Translations under genes and position numbers: made by a program | Notes under the pieces: generated by a model | The model's input: only the letters and a program-made list of their open reading frames with translations | The model's database searches: none | What the model was told of the DNA's origin: nothing | In this document: positions 40,607 to 51,952 of the stretch, one piece after another | Position numbering within the stretch: position 1 is the first letter of the stretch | Layout: each line of letters begins with the position of its first letter | From: Proteus vulgaris | Lineage (GTDB): Bacteria; Pseudomonadota; Gammaproteobacteria; Enterobacterales; Enterobacteriaceae | DNA: 64,000 nt | Direction: 5' to 3' | Assembly: GCA_901472505.1 (NCBI GenBank) | Contig: LR590468.1 | Span: forward strand, 372,001-436,000

Positions 40607-42622
40607 TTAAGAGTTCGCAATAAATTGAGCGCGCAACGCTTGCAACTTATCACGAGTGCTTGCTGCTTGTTCAAATTCAAGATCTTTGGCATGTTGATAC
40701 ATTTCGGCTTCTAAACGTTGGATCTCTTTTTCTAGTTCAGCAGTCGATAACAACGGGTAATTATCATGAATATCTGTTGCTTTATGCCCTTTTTTATTTT
40801 TATTACGTCCTTGGGTAGGCTGACCAATCTTAAGAATATCGCCCACTTTTTTATTTAATCCTTTAGGCACAATACCGTGTTCAAGGTTAAATTGTTGCTG
40901 TTTCTCTCGACGACGTTCGGTTTCACCAATTGCTTTCGCCATGGAGTCCGTAATTCTATCGCCATATAAAATCGCTTTACCTTCAAGGTTACGAGCCGCA
41001 CGACCGATAGTCTGAATTAATGAACGTTCTGAACGTAAGAAGCCCTCTTTATCAGCATCTAAAATCGCCACCAAAGAGACCTCTGGCATATCCAAGCCTT
41101 CTCGAAGTAAGTTGATACCCACTAATACATCAAACTCACCTAGGCGTAAATCACGAATAATTTCGACACGTTCAACAGTATCAATATCAGAGTGTAAATA
41201 ACGAACTCGCTCACCATGCTCTTCTAGATATTCTGTTAGATCTTCCGCCATCCGTTTTGTTAATGTGGTAACCAATACACGTTCATTTTTTGCAGCACGA
41301 ATACGAATTTCAGAGAGTAAATCATCAACTTGTGTAGCAACCGGTCGCACTTCAACAATCGGATCAAGTAAGCCTGTTGGTCTTACAACTTGTTCAACAA
41401 TTTCATCACCTGATTTTTCAAGCTCATATTTACCCGGTGTTGCTGAAACATAAATTGTTTGTGGTGCTAATGCTTCAAATTCTTCAAAACGTAATGGACG
41501 GTTATCAAGCGCTGAAGGCAAACGGAAACCATATTCAACCAAGGTTTCTTTACGAGAACGGTCACCTTTGTACATTCCACCAATTTGTGGAATAGTAACG
41601 TGTGATTCATCAATTACTAACAAACCGTCAGCAGGGAGGTAATCAAACAGGGTTGGTGGTGGCTCGCCCGGGCCTCTACCTGATAGATAACGCGAATAGT
41701 TTTCGATACCAGAGCAATATCCCAGCTCATTCATCATTTCGAGATCAAACTGGGTACGCTGTGTCACACGTTGTTCTTCAACGAGTTTATCATTCGCTAA
41801 AAGTACTTTGCGTCTCTCTGCAAGTTCTTTTTTAATTTCTTCCATCGCTTCAAGAATGCGCTCACGTGGTGTGACATAGTGTGTTTTGGGATAAACCGTA
41901 AAACGAGGCACATTATAATGGATTTGCCCTGTTAAAGGGTCAAATAAAGACAGGCGCTCGACTTCTTCATCAAATAATTCAACACGTAAAGCGTAATCAT
42001 CAGATTCAGCAGGGAAGATATCAATAACCTCACCACGGACACGAAATGTCCCGCGCTGAAAGGCTTGATCATTACGGGTATATTGTAGATCAGCAAGACG
42101 GCGCAAAATTGCACGTTGATCGATTATCATGCCATTTGTTAGGTGAAGCATCATTTTTAAATAGCTATCAGGATCACCCAAACCATAAATCGCAGAAACA
42201 GACGACACGACAATGACATCTTTACGTTCTAATAAAGCTTTTGTCGCAGACAGACGCATTTGTTCGATATGTTCGTTAACTGAAGCATCTTTCTCAATAA
42301 AAGTATCAGAACTTGGCACATACGCTTCAGGCTGATAATAATCGTAATAAGAAACAAAGTATTCCACTGCATTTTCAGGAAAAAATTCTTTCATTTCACT
42401 GTAAAGCTGTGCTGCTAAGGTTTTATTTGGAGCAAGCACCATCGTGGGTCGATTTAAATTGGCAATTACATTAGCAATAGTAAAAGTTTTACCTGAACCT
42501 GTTACCCCTAAAAGAGTTTGATGCGCAAGCCCATCGTCTAATCCTTCACAAAGTGAAGCAATAGCTGTAGGTTGATCGCCTCCAGGCTTAAATTCAGAAT
42601 GCAGTTTAAAAACTTTGCTCAT
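40607..42622 (-). CDS. uvrB: Excinuclease ABC subunit B
   Basis: This 671-residue helicase-fold protein verifies damage after UvrA2 loading and recruits UvrC in nucleotide excision repair. Walker A GVTGSGKT is near residue 39, the beta-hairpin region [16 protein letters not shown] is near 92, DESH near 338, and QTIGRAARN (motif VI) near 538. The C-terminal UVR motif [17 protein letters not shown] contacts UvrC. The start follows a GAGG-type site. A LexA box lies 31 bases upstream. Confidence 0.97.
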   Translation of the reverse strand: MSKVFKLHSEFKPGGDQPTAIASLCEGLDDGLAHQTLLGVTGSGKTFTIANVIANLNRPTMVLAPNKTLAAQLYSEMKEFFPENAVEYFVSYYDYYQPEAYVPSSDTFIEKDASVNEHIEQMRLSATKALLERKDVIVVSSVSAIYGLGDPDSYLKMMLHLTNGMIIDQRAILRRLADLQYTRNDQAFQRGTFRVRGEVIDIFPAESDDYALRVELFDEEVERLSLFDPLTGQIHYNVPRFTVYPKTHYVTPRERILEAMEEIKKELAERRKVLLANDKLVEEQRVTQRTQFDLEMMNELGYCSGIENYSRYLSGRGPGEPPPTLFDYLPADGLLVIDESHVTIPQIGGMYKGDRSRKETLVEYGFRLPSALDNRPLRFEEFEALAPQTIYVSATPGKYELEKSGDEIVEQVVRPTGLLDPIVEVRPVATQVDDLLSEIRIRAAKNERVLVTTLTKRMAEDLTEYLEEHGERVRYLHSDIDTVERVEIIRDLRLGEFDVLVGINLLREGLDMPEVSLVAILDADKEGFLRSERSLIQTIGRAARNLEGKAILYGDRITDSMAKAIGETERRREKQQQFNLEHGIVPKGLNKKVGDILKIGQPTQGRNKNKKGHKATDIHDNYPLLSTAELEKEIQRLEAEMYQHAKDLEFEQAASTRDKLQALRAQFIANS

Positions 42623-42653
42623 ATTTTCTTCTCCTCGCTGACACTCCTTATGA

Positions 42654-42673
42654 TACTGGATAAAAATCCAGCT
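42654..42673 (-). promoter_or_regulatory. LexA (SOS) box upstream of uvrB
   Basis: CTGGATAAAAATCCAG fits CTG-N10-CAG with perfect arms (CTGGAT/ATCCAG). E. coli uvrB is LexA-regulated with a similar TATCCAG box. Confidence 0.85.
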
Positions 42674-43092
42674 TCAATCTCTATCTACTAAAAATTGTAT
42701 GAATAATTAGCATCAGTTATCCCCAGTTTTGAAACTGGAAAAAATTTAAAAAGCAACCCCCTATTTTGTGAATTATTCAAAGAGACGCGCAGACATCACC
42801 CGCTCTATTGATTTTATTTAATTAATTGATATATAAGAATTAAAAATAAAAGTTGAGAATAACACCAATCTTTAGCAATGCCTTGTATTCTCTCTATTCA
42901 GAGTATTTTTATAATGGTAATACACAAGGTTATCCACAGGAATAGTGGATAACTACACAAAATTGTTATCTCTCGGTAAGTTACGTCTTTTTTTTTGCCT
43001 TAAAATATTCCTTAAAAAGGACAAAATTTATTTTTTTTATTTTTTTATTGGCTTAAAAAATAGACTTTTATTATTTACCAGAGAGAAGTTTA
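42674..43092. other. uvrB/bioD intergenic region with inverted DnaA-box pair
   Basis: These 419 bases contain no credible gene. GTTATCCAC at 42929-42937 and GTGGATAAC at 42945-42953 form a perfect inverted repeat. The left arm sits in TTATCCACA, a perfect DnaA box, and the right arm in a one-mismatch box on the other strand. A very T-rich tract at 43020-43060 could end bioD transcription. The uvrB promoter side carries the LexA box. Confidence 0.5.
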
Positions 43093-43776
43093 TCAACCTA
43101 GTTTTAAACAAGAAAGATCAAGATAAGGCCTAAAATTATGCTCTTTTGTTTCATTTAAATAGGGTATCTTGCCTAAGAACGGAGCTTTAATATGTTTTTT
43201 TAATGTTGCCAGATATTCCTTCTGATATCGCCCTGCTGGCTCAACTTCATTAGCAATCCAACCCGCAAATGTTAAACCAGACTGAATAATTGCTTGTTGC
43301 GTTAATAACGCATGATTAATACAACCCAATTTAATCCCTACCGTTAAAATAACGGGAAGCTGTTCACTAATAACCCAATCAGAGAAAAATTGGTTTTCCG
43401 ACAATGGCGTAAACCATCCACCAGCCCCTTCGACTAAAACCCAATCTGCTTGCTGTTTTAAGTAAGATAAACCTTCTGACATTACATTAAAATCAATAGG
43501 CTGATTCATTTCGCCGCTGACAATATGAGGCGATGTAGGTATTTCAAAACAGTAAGGATTAACACGGTGATAATCCAATTTTACTGTACTGAATTTTTGC
43601 AGTGTTAATGCATCCGAATTACGCAAACCTTCCTTTAGCCACTCACTTCCTGAAGCAACAGGTTTATAGCCTACGGTTTGATATCCTTGCTCTGTAGCAC
43701 ATTGCAATAGTGCACTACTCACAACGGTTTTACCCACTTCTGTATCTGTACCTGTTAAGAACACTATTTTAGCCAT
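43093..43776 (-). CDS. bioD: Dethiobiotin synthetase BioD
   Basis: This 227-residue P-loop enzyme closes the ureido ring of diaminopelargonate with CO2 and ATP. Walker A is FLTGTDTEVGKT near residue 6, the lysine region VGYKPVASG follows, and LVEGAGGWFTPL contains the conserved GAGG loop. It is the last gene of bioBFCD and overlaps bioC by 8 bases. Confidence 0.94.
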   Translation of the reverse strand: MAKIVFLTGTDTEVGKTVVSSALLQCATEQGYQTVGYKPVASGSEWLKEGLRNSDALTLQKFSTVKLDYHRVNPYCFEIPTSPHIVSGEMNQPIDFNVMSEGLSYLKQQADWVLVEGAGGWFTPLSENQFFSDWVISEQLPVILTVGIKLGCINHALLTQQAIIQSGLTFAGWIANEVEPAGRYQKEYLATLKKHIKAPFLGKIPYLNETKEHNFRPYLDLSCLKLG

Positions 43777-44533
43777 GTGATATTTTTCCTATAACAATTT
43801 GATAGGTAAGTAAATATTTACCTGAATCTGTTTTCCACACCTTTTCTAGTGCACGAAATTTTTGTCGAGTCATTAACCCTTTTTGTCTATCACCTTGCAC
43901 AAAATTGGCACCAACGCCCTTTAAAGAAGCAAACAACGCATGTAATGAATCATAGTGTTCGGTGATTGTTTCAGTAGAAAATTGACAATGAAAACCACAA
44001 CACGCTTTCTCAATATCTTGAAGAGATAAAAAAGGATTAACATGCGGATGGTTATCAAGAGATTGCCAAGCATTTCTGACTTCTTGCAAAGTCAATGTAG
44101 CGAGTGTTGAAAAATAAAGCGCGCCTTTTTTATTTACCACTTTCATGAGTGAGTTAATTGCAACGGATAAATCATCACACCATTGCATCGCTAAATTACT
44201 AAATACGATATCCATACTTTGTGGCACAATCGCACAGTGTTCTATATCACTTTGTAGATAACCATCTGCCCGTCGTTGTTGTTTTGCTACTTGTAGCATC
44301 GTATGTGATAAATCGAGTGCAATAACAAAGCGCCCGCGTTGTTTCCATTTTTGGCTAAAATACCCGGTTCCGCATCCTGCATCTAAGACAATATTGCCAC
44401 TATCATAACGTGCTAAATCCATTAATTTATTGCCACTGTAGCGCTGAATATTAGCGTGATTATCATAATGAATCGCCGCTTTACCAAATGTTTGAGCTAT
44501 ACGTTGTTTATCTGTTTTGACTAAAGAATGCAT
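43769..44533 (-). CDS. bioC: Malonyl-ACP O-methyltransferase BioC
   Basis: This 254-residue S-adenosylmethionine-dependent methyltransferase masks malonyl-ACP so that the fatty-acid machinery makes the pimeloyl chain of biotin. SAM motif I is [12 protein letters not shown] near residue 49, with [13 protein letters not shown] further on. [20 protein letters not shown] aligns with E. coli. Its start overlaps the end of bioF by 26 bases, an unusual length, but no later start fits. BioH (which unmasks the chain) is not in the window. Confidence 0.92.
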   Translation of the reverse strand: MHSLVKTDKQRIAQTFGKAAIHYDNHANIQRYSGNKLMDLARYDSGNIVLDAGCGTGYFSQKWKQRGRFVIALDLSHTMLQVAKQQRRADGYLQSDIEHCAIVPQSMDIVFSNLAMQWCDDLSVAINSLMKVVNKKGALYFSTLATLTLQEVRNAWQSLDNHPHVNPFLSLQDIEKACCGFHCQFSTETITEHYDSLHALFASLKGVGANFVQGDRQKGLMTRQKFRALEKVWKTDSGKYLLTYQIVIGKISHG

Positions 44534-45671
44534 GAAGCGTCTCGATTAACAGCTTAATATCTGAAAGGTGATGGCGAGTGGTTAACGTTATTCGTAAACG
44601 TGCACTATGAGGTGGAACTGTAGGTGGAAAGATGGCTTTTACCCAAAGCCCTTTAGATTGCAGATAATCTGAAAGTGTTTGGCATAATTGCTCATCACCA
44701 ATAATTACTGGCTGAATAGCCGTTTGTGAAGGTAATAATTTAATAGGAAGCGAAACAACACCTTGGCGAAAGGTATTAATTAATTGCTGTAGATATTCTC
44801 GCTCATTATCCGCTCGCTTAATGACATTTAGAGTAGTATTTAAAGCGATAGCTTGTGCTGGTGGCATTGAGGTACTGTAAATAAGATGACGAGCATATTG
44901 TTCAAAAAATTCCGCTGTCGACTGGTTACAAAGCACTGCCGCCCCACTGACACCAAAAGCCTTACCAAAAGTCACCACTAATAGCTCAGGTTTGATACCC
45001 GCTTCATCACAACTACCTCGACCTTCTTTACCTAAAACACCAATACCGTGCGCATCATCGACCATTAGCCATGCATCATGTTGTCGGCTTATTGTTGCCA
45101 TTTCTGTTAATGGCGCTTGATCTCCATCCATGCTAAATACCCCTTCGGTAACCACTAAGGTTTTACTAGCCAACGTTTTATTAAGTCGTTGAGATAAAGA
45201 GTCAGGAGAATTGTGTAAAAAACGCCATAATGTGGCTGGTGATAATACGGCGGCTTCCATTAACGAAGCATGGCAAAGTTTATCTGCAATAATGGCATCG
45301 CCTTTTTCAAGTAATGCCGAAATCACGCCTTGGTTAGCACTATAACCGGATGAAAATAGCAGTGCATTATCGTAACCCAGCCAACCTGCGAGATGTTGCT
45401 CTAATTGCGCATGAGCTTGTGTAAATCCGGTGATATGACCTGATCCACCGCTACCTACACCGTACTTATCAGCACCTTGTTGCCATGCTTTAATGACATC
45501 CGTATGTTGACTGATACCTAAATAATCATTGCCTGAAAAATTAAGGTACTTTTCACCTGATATTGTGATCAAAAAGCGCCCCGTAGCCTGTTTGATCACT
45601 TTGCGTTTTCGCCATAATGGCGTATTTCTACGCCCATTAAGTTGTTTATCTAAATAGGTTTGCCAACTCAT
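44508..45671 (-). CDS. bioF: 8-amino-7-oxononanoate synthase BioF
   Basis: This 387-residue PLP enzyme condenses pimeloyl-ACP with alanine. The PLP lysine is in [14 protein letters not shown] near residue 237, with [27 protein letters not shown] and [10 protein letters not shown] as further class-II motifs. It is translationally coupled to bioB (stop and start share one base). Confidence 0.95.
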   Translation of the reverse strand: MSWQTYLDKQLNGRRNTPLWRKRKVIKQATGRFLITISGEKYLNFSGNDYLGISQHTDVIKAWQQGADKYGVGSGGSGHITGFTQAHAQLEQHLAGWLGYDNALLFSSGYSANQGVISALLEKGDAIIADKLCHASLMEAAVLSPATLWRFLHNSPDSLSQRLNKTLASKTLVVTEGVFSMDGDQAPLTEMATISRQHDAWLMVDDAHGIGVLGKEGRGSCDEAGIKPELLVVTFGKAFGVSGAAVLCNQSTAEFFEQYARHLIYSTSMPPAQAIALNTTLNVIKRADNEREYLQQLINTFRQGVVSLPIKLLPSQTAIQPVIIGDEQLCQTLSDYLQSKGLWVKAIFPPTVPPHSARLRITLTTRHHLSDIKLLIETLHAFFSQNR

Positions 45672-46708
45672 TACAGTGCCGCGTTATAAAATTGTTCAGT
45701 GTCTTTATTGGCAACAGCTTGCATCAAAGCATCTTCTTGCTGATTGTCGCCCATAGATACTGCTAATCGTTCAGGATTTAAACCTAATTTACGGAATAAT
45801 TGGTGATCTTTATCTTCGGTCGGATTGGTTGTTGTTAATAATTTGCAACCATAGAAAATAGAGTTCGCCCCAGCCATAAAGCAGAATGCTTGTGTTTGTT
45901 CACTCATTTGCTCACGACCGGCAGAAAGGCGTACATAAGAGCGTGGCATCATGATACGAGCAACGGCGATTGTACGAATAAAATCAAAAGGATCGACATC
46001 TTCATTATCAGCTAATGGCGTACCTTTGATTTTGGCTAACATATTAATCGGCACACTTTCTGGAGGTTGTGGCAAATTGGCTAATTGCACCAACATTGCC
46101 GCGCGATCTTTCACTTCCTCACCTAACCCTAAAATTCCACCAGAGCATACCTTAATGCCTGCATTGCGAACTTTATCAAGTGTATCTAAACGATCTTGAT
46201 ACGTTCGCGTTGTCACGATACTTCCGTAAAATTCAGGGGAGGTATCAAGGTTATGGTTATAAAAATCCAGCCCCGCATCGGCTAATCGATTAGCTTGTGA
46301 ATCATCTAATTTACCCAGAGTCATGCAGGTTTCCATACCCAGTGCTTTCACTTCTTTTACCATTTGCTCAAGGTAAGGCATATCACGTTCATGCGGATTT
46401 TTCCAAGCGGCCCCCATACAAAAACGGGTTGAACCCGCCGCTTTTGCTTTTTTTGCCGATTCAATCACTTGTTGCACTTCCATTAGGCGCTCTTTTTCTA
46501 ATCCTGTTTTATAGCGCGCACTTTGAGCACAGTATTTACAATCTTCAGGGCAAGCCCCTGTTTTGATAGAAAGCAACGTACTGACTTGAATTTGTGAAGG
46601 GTCAAAATGTTGACGATGCACTTGTTGTGCTTGAAAAACCAAATCTAAAAATGGCATATCAAACAATGCTCTGGCTTCTTTTAATGTCCAGCGTTTTAGT
46701 GTGCTCAC
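45671..46708 (-). CDS. bioB: Biotin synthase BioB (radical SAM)
   Basis: This 345-residue radical SAM enzyme inserts sulfur into dethiobiotin. The cluster motif CPEDCKYC is near residue 53, [12 protein letters not shown] and GGILGLGE follow, and [25 protein letters not shown] contains the family's C-terminal ligands. It is the first gene of bioBFCD, transcribed from the BirA-controlled divergent promoter shared with bioA. Confidence 0.96.
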   Translation of the reverse strand: MSTLKRWTLKEARALFDMPFLDLVFQAQQVHRQHFDPSQIQVSTLLSIKTGACPEDCKYCAQSARYKTGLEKERLMEVQQVIESAKKAKAAGSTRFCMGAAWKNPHERDMPYLEQMVKEVKALGMETCMTLGKLDDSQANRLADAGLDFYNHNLDTSPEFYGSIVTTRTYQDRLDTLDKVRNAGIKVCSGGILGLGEEVKDRAAMLVQLANLPQPPESVPINMLAKIKGTPLADNEDVDPFDFIRTIAVARIMMPRSYVRLSAGREQMSEQTQAFCFMAGANSIFYGCKLLTTTNPTEDKDHQLFRKLGLNPERLAVSMGDNQQEDALMQAVANKDTEQFYNAAL

Positions 46709-46759
46709 AATACAATCTCCTGTTTAAAAGTGATTGCCAGTTTAAATAATAGGGTTATC

Positions 46760-46793
46760 ATGTCAACTAAAATTGATCACCCTTGGTTTACAT
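46760..46793. promoter_or_regulatory. BirA (biotin repressor) operator between bioB and bioA
   Basis: ATGTCAACT, 16 bases, then GGTTTACAT matches the enterobacterial pattern TTGTAAACC-N16-GGTTTACAA with correct spacing; the left arm has mismatches. It lies 52 bases before the bioB start and 19 before the bioA ATG, as in E. coli. Confidence 0.85.
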
Positions 46794-46811
46794 GGTTGAG
46801 TGAAAAATAAA

Positions 46812-48086
46812 ATGACACCTGAAGATATCGCTTTCGATTTACGCCACATTTGGCACCCATACACCTCGATGAGTCATCCGTTACCTGCTTATCCTATTGT
46901 TAGTGCTAAAGGCGTTGAATTAGTCTTAGCTAATGGCAGAACATTGATAGATGGAATGTCTTCATGGTGGGCCACAATTCATGGATATAATCATCCAGAG
47001 CTTAATCATGCGGTTACCACGCAACTAAACAATATGTCTCATGTTATGTTTGGTGGCATTACTCATCCCCCAGCAGTATCACTTTGTCGTAAATTATTGG
47101 CGATAACACCAGAGCCTCTTGAATGCATATTCTTAGCGGATTCAGGTTCGGTGTCCGTTGAAGTCGCACTGAAAATGGCCTTGCAATATTGGCAAGCTAA
47201 AGGTGAAAAACGTCAACGTATTGTGGCGTTAAAACAGGGATATCATGGTGATACCTTTGGTGCGATGTCAGTATGTGATCCGGATAACTCCATGCACAGT
47301 CTTTACAAAGGTTACTTGCCTAATCATCTCTTTGTAGATGCACCCAAAACAGGCTTTTATGAAGAGTGGGATCCAGCTGATATCAACTCATTACGCTCAA
47401 CACTAGAGCAACATCATCAAGAAATTGCCGCCGTTATGCTTGAACCCATTGTTCAAGGCGCGGGGGGTATGCGGATTTACCATCCTGAATATTTAAAATG
47501 CGCAAGAGCCCTGTGTGACGAATTTGATGTATTACTCATTGCCGATGAAATAGCTACGGGTTTTGGCCGAACAGGTAAACTTTTTGCCTGTGAACACGCT
47601 GGAATTTCTCCTAATATTATGTGTGTAGGTAAAGCATTAACGGGGGGTTACATGACCTTATCAGCAACTTTAACCACGCGTCATATTGCCGAAACCATCA
47701 GTCAAGGTGATGCGGGTTGCTTTATGCATGGCCCTACTTATATGGGAAATCCTTTGGCTTGTGCTGTTGCTGATGTCAGTTTATCTCTATTAGCAAATGG
47801 CGATTGGATAAACCAAGTTGCAGAAATTGAAAAACAACTAAAACGCGAGCTATTACCGTTAAAACAGGCTAAATGTGTCAAAGATGTGCGGGTTTTAGGT
47901 GCGATTGGCGTGGTCGAAATGAACGAGCCCGTTAATATGGCAAAATTACAAAAAATCTTTGTAGAGGAAGGGGTTTGGATCAGGCCTTTTGGCAAGCTTA
48001 TTTATATTATGCCACCATTTATTATACCACCAGCAAGCCTAACTAAACTCACTCAAGCTATTGAGAAAGTGGTTAATATCTCATAA
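46812..48086 (+). CDS. bioA: Adenosylmethionine-8-amino-7-oxononanoate aminotransferase BioA
   Basis: This 424-residue class-III PLP aminotransferase uses S-adenosylmethionine as amino donor. The PLP-lysine region is [17 protein letters not shown] near residue 274, the substrate-binding region [16 protein letters not shown] is near residue 50, and [11 protein letters not shown] carries the PLP aspartate. A GTG at 46800 would add four residues; ATG 46812 aligns with E. coli (MTxEDIAFD). It is divergent from bioB. Confidence 0.95.
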   Translation: MTPEDIAFDLRHIWHPYTSMSHPLPAYPIVSAKGVELVLANGRTLIDGMSSWWATIHGYNHPELNHAVTTQLNNMSHVMFGGITHPPAVSLCRKLLAITPEPLECIFLADSGSVSVEVALKMALQYWQAKGEKRQRIVALKQGYHGDTFGAMSVCDPDNSMHSLYKGYLPNHLFVDAPKTGFYEEWDPADINSLRSTLEQHHQEIAAVMLEPIVQGAGGMRIYHPEYLKCARALCDEFDVLLIADEIATGFGRTGKLFACEHAGISPNIMCVGKALTGGYMTLSATLTTRHIAETISQGDAGCFMHGPTYMGNPLACAVADVSLSLLANGDWINQVAEIEKQLKRELLPLKQAKCVKDVRVLGAIGVVEMNEPVNMAKLQKIFVEEGVWIRPFGKLIYIMPPFIIPPASLTKLTQAIEKVVNIS

Positions 48087-48101
48087 ATCTTTCATCAAAA
48101 T

Positions 48102-48136
48102 AAACCTCTAGCAAGGTAATGTTTTGCTAGAGGTTT
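48102..48136. terminator. Bidirectional terminator between bioA and pgl
   Basis: AAACCTCTAGCAA at 48102-48114 pairs perfectly with TTGCTAGAGGTTT at 48124-48136, between convergent genes. Confidence 0.88.
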
Positions 48137-48146
48137 TCAGTGATTT

Positions 48147-49136
48147 TTATTTCGTCACAACGGTAACCCACATTGCACCTTTACCTACTGGGTAACACGC
48201 TAATTCAGTTAATGCACCCGTGTGTTTATCAATACGAGAAACAGAAGCAAAATCTGATTTTTGACCACAAGAAATCAGGTAATTGCCTGTATTATCAAGA
48301 TTAAAGCCACGAGGCTGTGCCTGTGTTGGGTAATGTCCTACAGGTTGTAGATAATCACCAGCCTCAGAGATTGCCATCGCACAGATAAAGCTTTCAGAGC
48401 GTTCGCTGGCATAAAGAAAACGACCATCAGGTGTGATATGAATATCTGATGCCCAACGAGTACTGTTAAAGGTTTCAGGCACAATATCAACCGTTTGCAT
48501 TAAACGATATAAATCCCCCATACGACAATAAACATTGATTGTCGCATCTAATTCATTAAGGCAATAAAATACATTACCATTAGGGTGGAATGCCATATGG
48601 CGAGGCCCTGCATTTTGTGCTGTTGTCAGCTCTTCAGTACCCACTTCTGTTAAATGCCCATCTTCTAATAAATTAAATAAACGAATATGATCTTCACCTA
48701 AGCAAGGTACAATCAGTTGTTTATTATTCCAATCAATATTCGACGAGTGAGGTTTATCTAATCCTTCAATCAGTTGAATAGGTGATTGCGGGATCCCCTT
48801 CTCATTAATAGGTAAAACAGCCAAATTGCCTTGATGATAAGAAGGAACAAACAAGAAGCGCTCTGTTTTATCTAGGCATAAGTGGACAGGTGTGCTTGGA
48901 ATGGAAGTCATCGCCTTTTGTTCTAACTGACCATCGGCCGTAATCGCAAATGTCACTACACTAAAATGAGGACGGATCCCAACATAAAGGTATTTTCCAT
49001 CCGCACTTGCAATCATCGGTTGTACTTGCCCTGCAACCTCAACAATCTGCAATAAATCCATTTCACCTTCAGCATTTAATGCATAAACATGGATTTGCTG
49101 ACTCTCTGGACATGCTATGTAGACTACCTGTTTCAT
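48147..49136 (-). CDS. pgl: 6-phosphogluconolactonase (beta-propeller type)
   Basis: This 329-residue protein is a seven-bladed beta-propeller like E. coli Pgl (YbhE), hydrolysing 6-phosphogluconolactone in the oxidative pentose phosphate pathway. MKQVVYIACPESQQIHVY, YLYVGIRPHFSV, DKPHSSNIDW, GPRHMAFHPNG and QPRGFNLDNTGNYL match the E. coli family. Position between bioA and ybhA equals E. coli order. The start follows GGAG. Confidence 0.94.
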   Translation of the reverse strand: MKQVVYIACPESQQIHVYALNAEGEMDLLQIVEVAGQVQPMIASADGKYLYVGIRPHFSVVTFAITADGQLEQKAMTSIPSTPVHLCLDKTERFLFVPSYHQGNLAVLPINEKGIPQSPIQLIEGLDKPHSSNIDWNNKQLIVPCLGEDHIRLFNLLEDGHLTEVGTEELTTAQNAGPRHMAFHPNGNVFYCLNELDATINVYCRMGDLYRLMQTVDIVPETFNSTRWASDIHITPDGRFLYASERSESFICAMAISEAGDYLQPVGHYPTQAQPRGFNLDNTGNYLISCGQKSDFASVSRIDKHTGALTELACYPVGKGAMWVTVVTK

Positions 49137-49285
49137 CCCTTCTCCTTAAAACCGATTACCCATTGATTTGTAAAGAATAATAGAATAACTAACGTTTACT
49201 TGTCACGATTAAGCTAGTTTATCTTTTATTGGTTAACGTGTACCATCAGCAACATTGCATCTTAATACTATCAAGGGGCTTATTT

Positions 49286-50107
49286 ATGTCATATCGCGTT
49301 ATTGCTTTGGATCTTGATGGCACACTGCTTGATGACCAAAAACGTATCCTGCCAGAATCTTTAGAAGCACTCAATCTTGCAAGAAAAGCAGGTGTTAAAG
49401 TTTTAATTGTAACAGGTCGTCATCATGTTGCTATTCATCCATTCTATCAAGCACTCGATCTTGATACCCCTGCGATCTGCTGTAATGGGACTTACCTTTA
49501 TGATTATATTGGTAAAAAGGTACTGGAATCCGATCCATTAACGACTCAAGAAACCAGCGCAGTATTAGATCTTGTTAAACAAACAGATGTACATCACTTA
49601 GTTTATGCTGATGATGCAATGATGTATGACCAACTATCAGCCCCAGTGCAACGCACTTTAAAATGGTCAGAAACATTACCTACTGCACAGCGTCCAAATT
49701 TAATCAAAGTCGATGATTTCTATCAAGCCATGCATGATGTTAATGCCATTTGGAAAATTGCAACAACAACGCCTGATCACGATGAATTACGCACTTTAGT
49801 TGAAAAAATTGAGCAACAAGTCGGTTTAGAGTGTGAATGGTCTTGGGTTGATCAAGTTGATATCGCCAAAAAAGGCAACAGTAAAGGTCGTCGTTTACAA
49901 CGCTGGGTTGAAGCGAATGGTATGAATATGAGTGACGTTATTGCCTTTGGTGATAATTTTAATGATCTTAGCATGCTAGAGCATGTTGGCTTAGGTGTTG
50001 CAATGGGTAATGCTTCAGATGAAGTAAAAGCACGCGCAAGAATGGTCACTAAAGTGAATTCACAACCAGGTATTGCTGAAACTATTCATAAATATATTTT
50101 GTCTTAG
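49286..50107 (+). CDS. ybhA: YbhA, HAD-type (Cof-like) phosphatase
   Basis: This 273-residue HAD IIB phosphatase has the nucleophile motif DLDGTLLDD near residue 8, the TGRHH motif II and the late GDNFNDLSML motif (metal-binding aspartates). E. coli YbhA dephosphorylates pyridoxal phosphate and sugar phosphates. ATG 49286 follows AAGGGG; the in-frame start upstream lacks such a site. It is divergent from pgl. Confidence 0.92.
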   Translation: MSYRVIALDLDGTLLDDQKRILPESLEALNLARKAGVKVLIVTGRHHVAIHPFYQALDLDTPAICCNGTYLYDYIGKKVLESDPLTTQETSAVLDLVKQTDVHHLVYADDAMMYDQLSAPVQRTLKWSETLPTAQRPNLIKVDDFYQAMHDVNAIWKIATTTPDHDELRTLVEKIEQQVGLECEWSWVDQVDIAKKGNSKGRRLQRWVEANGMNMSDVIAFGDNFNDLSMLEHVGLGVAMGNASDEVKARARMVTKVNSQPGIAETIHKYILS

Positions 50108-50132
50108 CCTTATTTTTACCTCAGCTAAAAGA

Positions 50133-50162
50133 AAAAGACCTCGTTTTTAATGAGGTCTTTTT
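50133..50162. terminator. Bidirectional terminator between ybhA and modC
   Basis: AAAAGACCTC at 50133-50142 pairs with GAGGTCTTTT at 50152-50161, with further A's and T's flanking. Confidence 0.88.
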
Positions 50163-50184
50163 ATCGACACATATAACGGATAAA

Positions 50185-51249
50185 TCAAAGATGGCGGCTT
50201 AGTGAAATACTCTTAATTTGCGCATAAAGCCATTGCCCTTCTTGAATATTCAATTCATCTTTTGCCCAAGGCGTGATCCTTGCCCATAAATAATTACCAT
50301 CATTGACAAGTTTCACATCAACTTGGCCATCATTTTTAATGGTTTCAACCACTTTCATATGCAAAATATTACGAATACTACTATTTGATGGGCGAGTGGT
50401 AGTCAGTGACACATCAGAAGCATCAATACGAACACGAACATCACGACCAATTTTAGTCTCGATTTGAGGCAACCACAGCACTTGATTACCGAAAGCCGTT
50501 GCTGTCATATCGTAATGGCTATGGTGTTCTACTACCATCACATTCGCGATACTGCTGAGTGTCTCTTTTTGTAACCAAGGACGTAATGCACTGCTTGCCC
50601 ATACATCTTCCAGCTTACCTGTCGCCTTAATTTTTCCTGCATCCATCACAATGACGTTATCTGCAAGTCGAATAATTTCATCAAGGCTATGACTCACATA
50701 CAAAATAGGAATTTGTACATCTTGTGAGAGCTTTTCTAAATATGGCAGTAACTCTCGTTTACGCGGTAAATCAAGTGAAGCCAAAGGCTCATCCATCAAC
50801 ATAATATCAGGCGCTGTTAATAACGCTCGTCCTATGGCAACACGCTGTTTTTCACCGCCTGATAAAGTGATAGGAAAACGAGTGAGTAAATGACCAATCC
50901 CTAATAAATGAATAATGCGATCAAACTGCACTTTCATTGTCGGCGACATACCGTAAAGCAGATTTCCTTTTACAGTGTAATGAGGAAACAGTCTGGCATC
51001 TTGGAATACATAACCCACTTTACGTTTTTCAGGTGGCAGATAAATTTTCTTTTCTGTATCAACCAGTGTGTGATTATTTAATATAATCCGTCCTGAATCT
51101 GGCTTGGTTAAACCGCCAATCACATTAATCAATGAGGTTTTACCGGCTCCAGATAAACCAAAAACAGCGGTAATACTTTCTGTTGGTAGTTCAGTATTGA
51201 CTTCCAGACGCAGTGATCCTAGCGTCTGTTTAAAATTCATCTCTAGCAT
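50185..51249 (-). CDS. modC: Molybdate ABC transporter ATP-binding protein ModC
   Basis: This 354-residue ATPase has Walker A GLSGAGKT near residue 31, signature LSGGEKQR near 127 and Walker [13 protein letters not shown]. The C-terminal half contains the Mop-like TOBE molybdate-binding domain (about residues 290-352). It drives molybdate import with ModB. It overlaps modB by 7 bases. Confidence 0.95.
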   Translation of the reverse strand: MLEMNFKQTLGSLRLEVNTELPTESITAVFGLSGAGKTSLINVIGGLTKPDSGRIILNNHTLVDTEKKIYLPPEKRKVGYVFQDARLFPHYTVKGNLLYGMSPTMKVQFDRIIHLLGIGHLLTRFPITLSGGEKQRVAIGRALLTAPDIMLMDEPLASLDLPRKRELLPYLEKLSQDVQIPILYVSHSLDEIIRLADNVIVMDAGKIKATGKLEDVWASSALRPWLQKETLSSIANVMVVEHHSHYDMTATAFGNQVLWLPQIETKIGRDVRVRIDASDVSLTTTRPSNSSIRNILHMKVVETIKNDGQVDVKLVNDGNYLWARITPWAKDELNIQEGQWLYAQIKSISLSRHL

Positions 51250-51935
51250 ACGCCCCCCAATCTTTTACGACCCCAACGAGTTAGCCACTCTGAAGCCATT
51301 AAAGAGACGAGCGCCAAAATAATTGCAATAACACACAAACGAGCCGCATCCATTTCCGCACCCGGTGTTTCAATCAAGGTATACATTGCTAGAGGAATAG
51401 TTCTTGTTTCCCCCGGAATATTGGAGACGAAAGTGATTGTTGCGCCAAATTCTCCCAATGAGCGCGCAAATGCCAACACAATTCCTGCGATGATCCCTGG
51501 CATAGACAAAGGTAACGTTATGGTAAAAAAGACGCGTATCGGTGAGGCCCCTAAGGTTCTCGCTGCTTGTTCCATACGTTGATCGACAGCTTCTAATGCT
51601 AATCTGATCGCTCTTACCATCAATGGAAATGCAACGACTGCGGATGCAAGTGCTGCGCCTCGCCAACTAAAGGTAAAGCTAAAACCAAACCAGTCATACA
51701 GCCATTCACCAATAAATCCACGTCTCCCCATACTGATCAGTAAAAGATAACCAACCACAACAGGAGGTAGAACTAAAGGTAAATGGATAATGCTATCAAG
51801 CAATGATTTACCGGGAAAACGTACCCTAACTAAAAGCCAAGCCATAAAAATACCAAAAGGTAGACTAATAATAACTGCAACAGTCGATACCTTAAGGCTT
51901 AGTATGATGGCTTGCCATTCGTATTCACTTAACAT
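51243..51935 (-). CDS. modB: Molybdate ABC transporter permease ModB
   Basis: This 230-residue permease has about five membrane segments and the EAA-loop pattern [22 protein letters not shown] typical of importers. Close E. coli matches include [42 protein letters not shown] and [21 protein letters not shown]. The start is uncertain: ATG 51933-51935 has a GGAG directly adjacent, so TTG 51939-51941 with AGGA nine bases upstream is also possible. It follows modA by 17 bases. Confidence 0.94.
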   Translation of the reverse strand: MLSEYEWQAIILSLKVSTVAVIISLPFGIFMAWLLVRVRFPGKSLLDSIIHLPLVLPPVVVGYLLLISMGRRGFIGEWLYDWFGFSFTFSWRGAALASAVVAFPLMVRAIRLALEAVDQRMEQAARTLGASPIRVFFTITLPLSMPGIIAGIVLAFARSLGEFGATITFVSNIPGETRTIPLAMYTLIETPGAEMDAARLCVIAIILALVSLMASEWLTRWGRKRLGGVC

Positions 51936-51952
51936 CTCCAAAAGTATAATTC

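Noticed and set aside
43000..43100. Small open frame in the uvrB/bioD spacer (42,945 onwards)
   Set aside because: It overlaps the DnaA-box repeat and the T-rich tract and ends inside bioD. The composition is Phe/Leu/Lys by base bias only.
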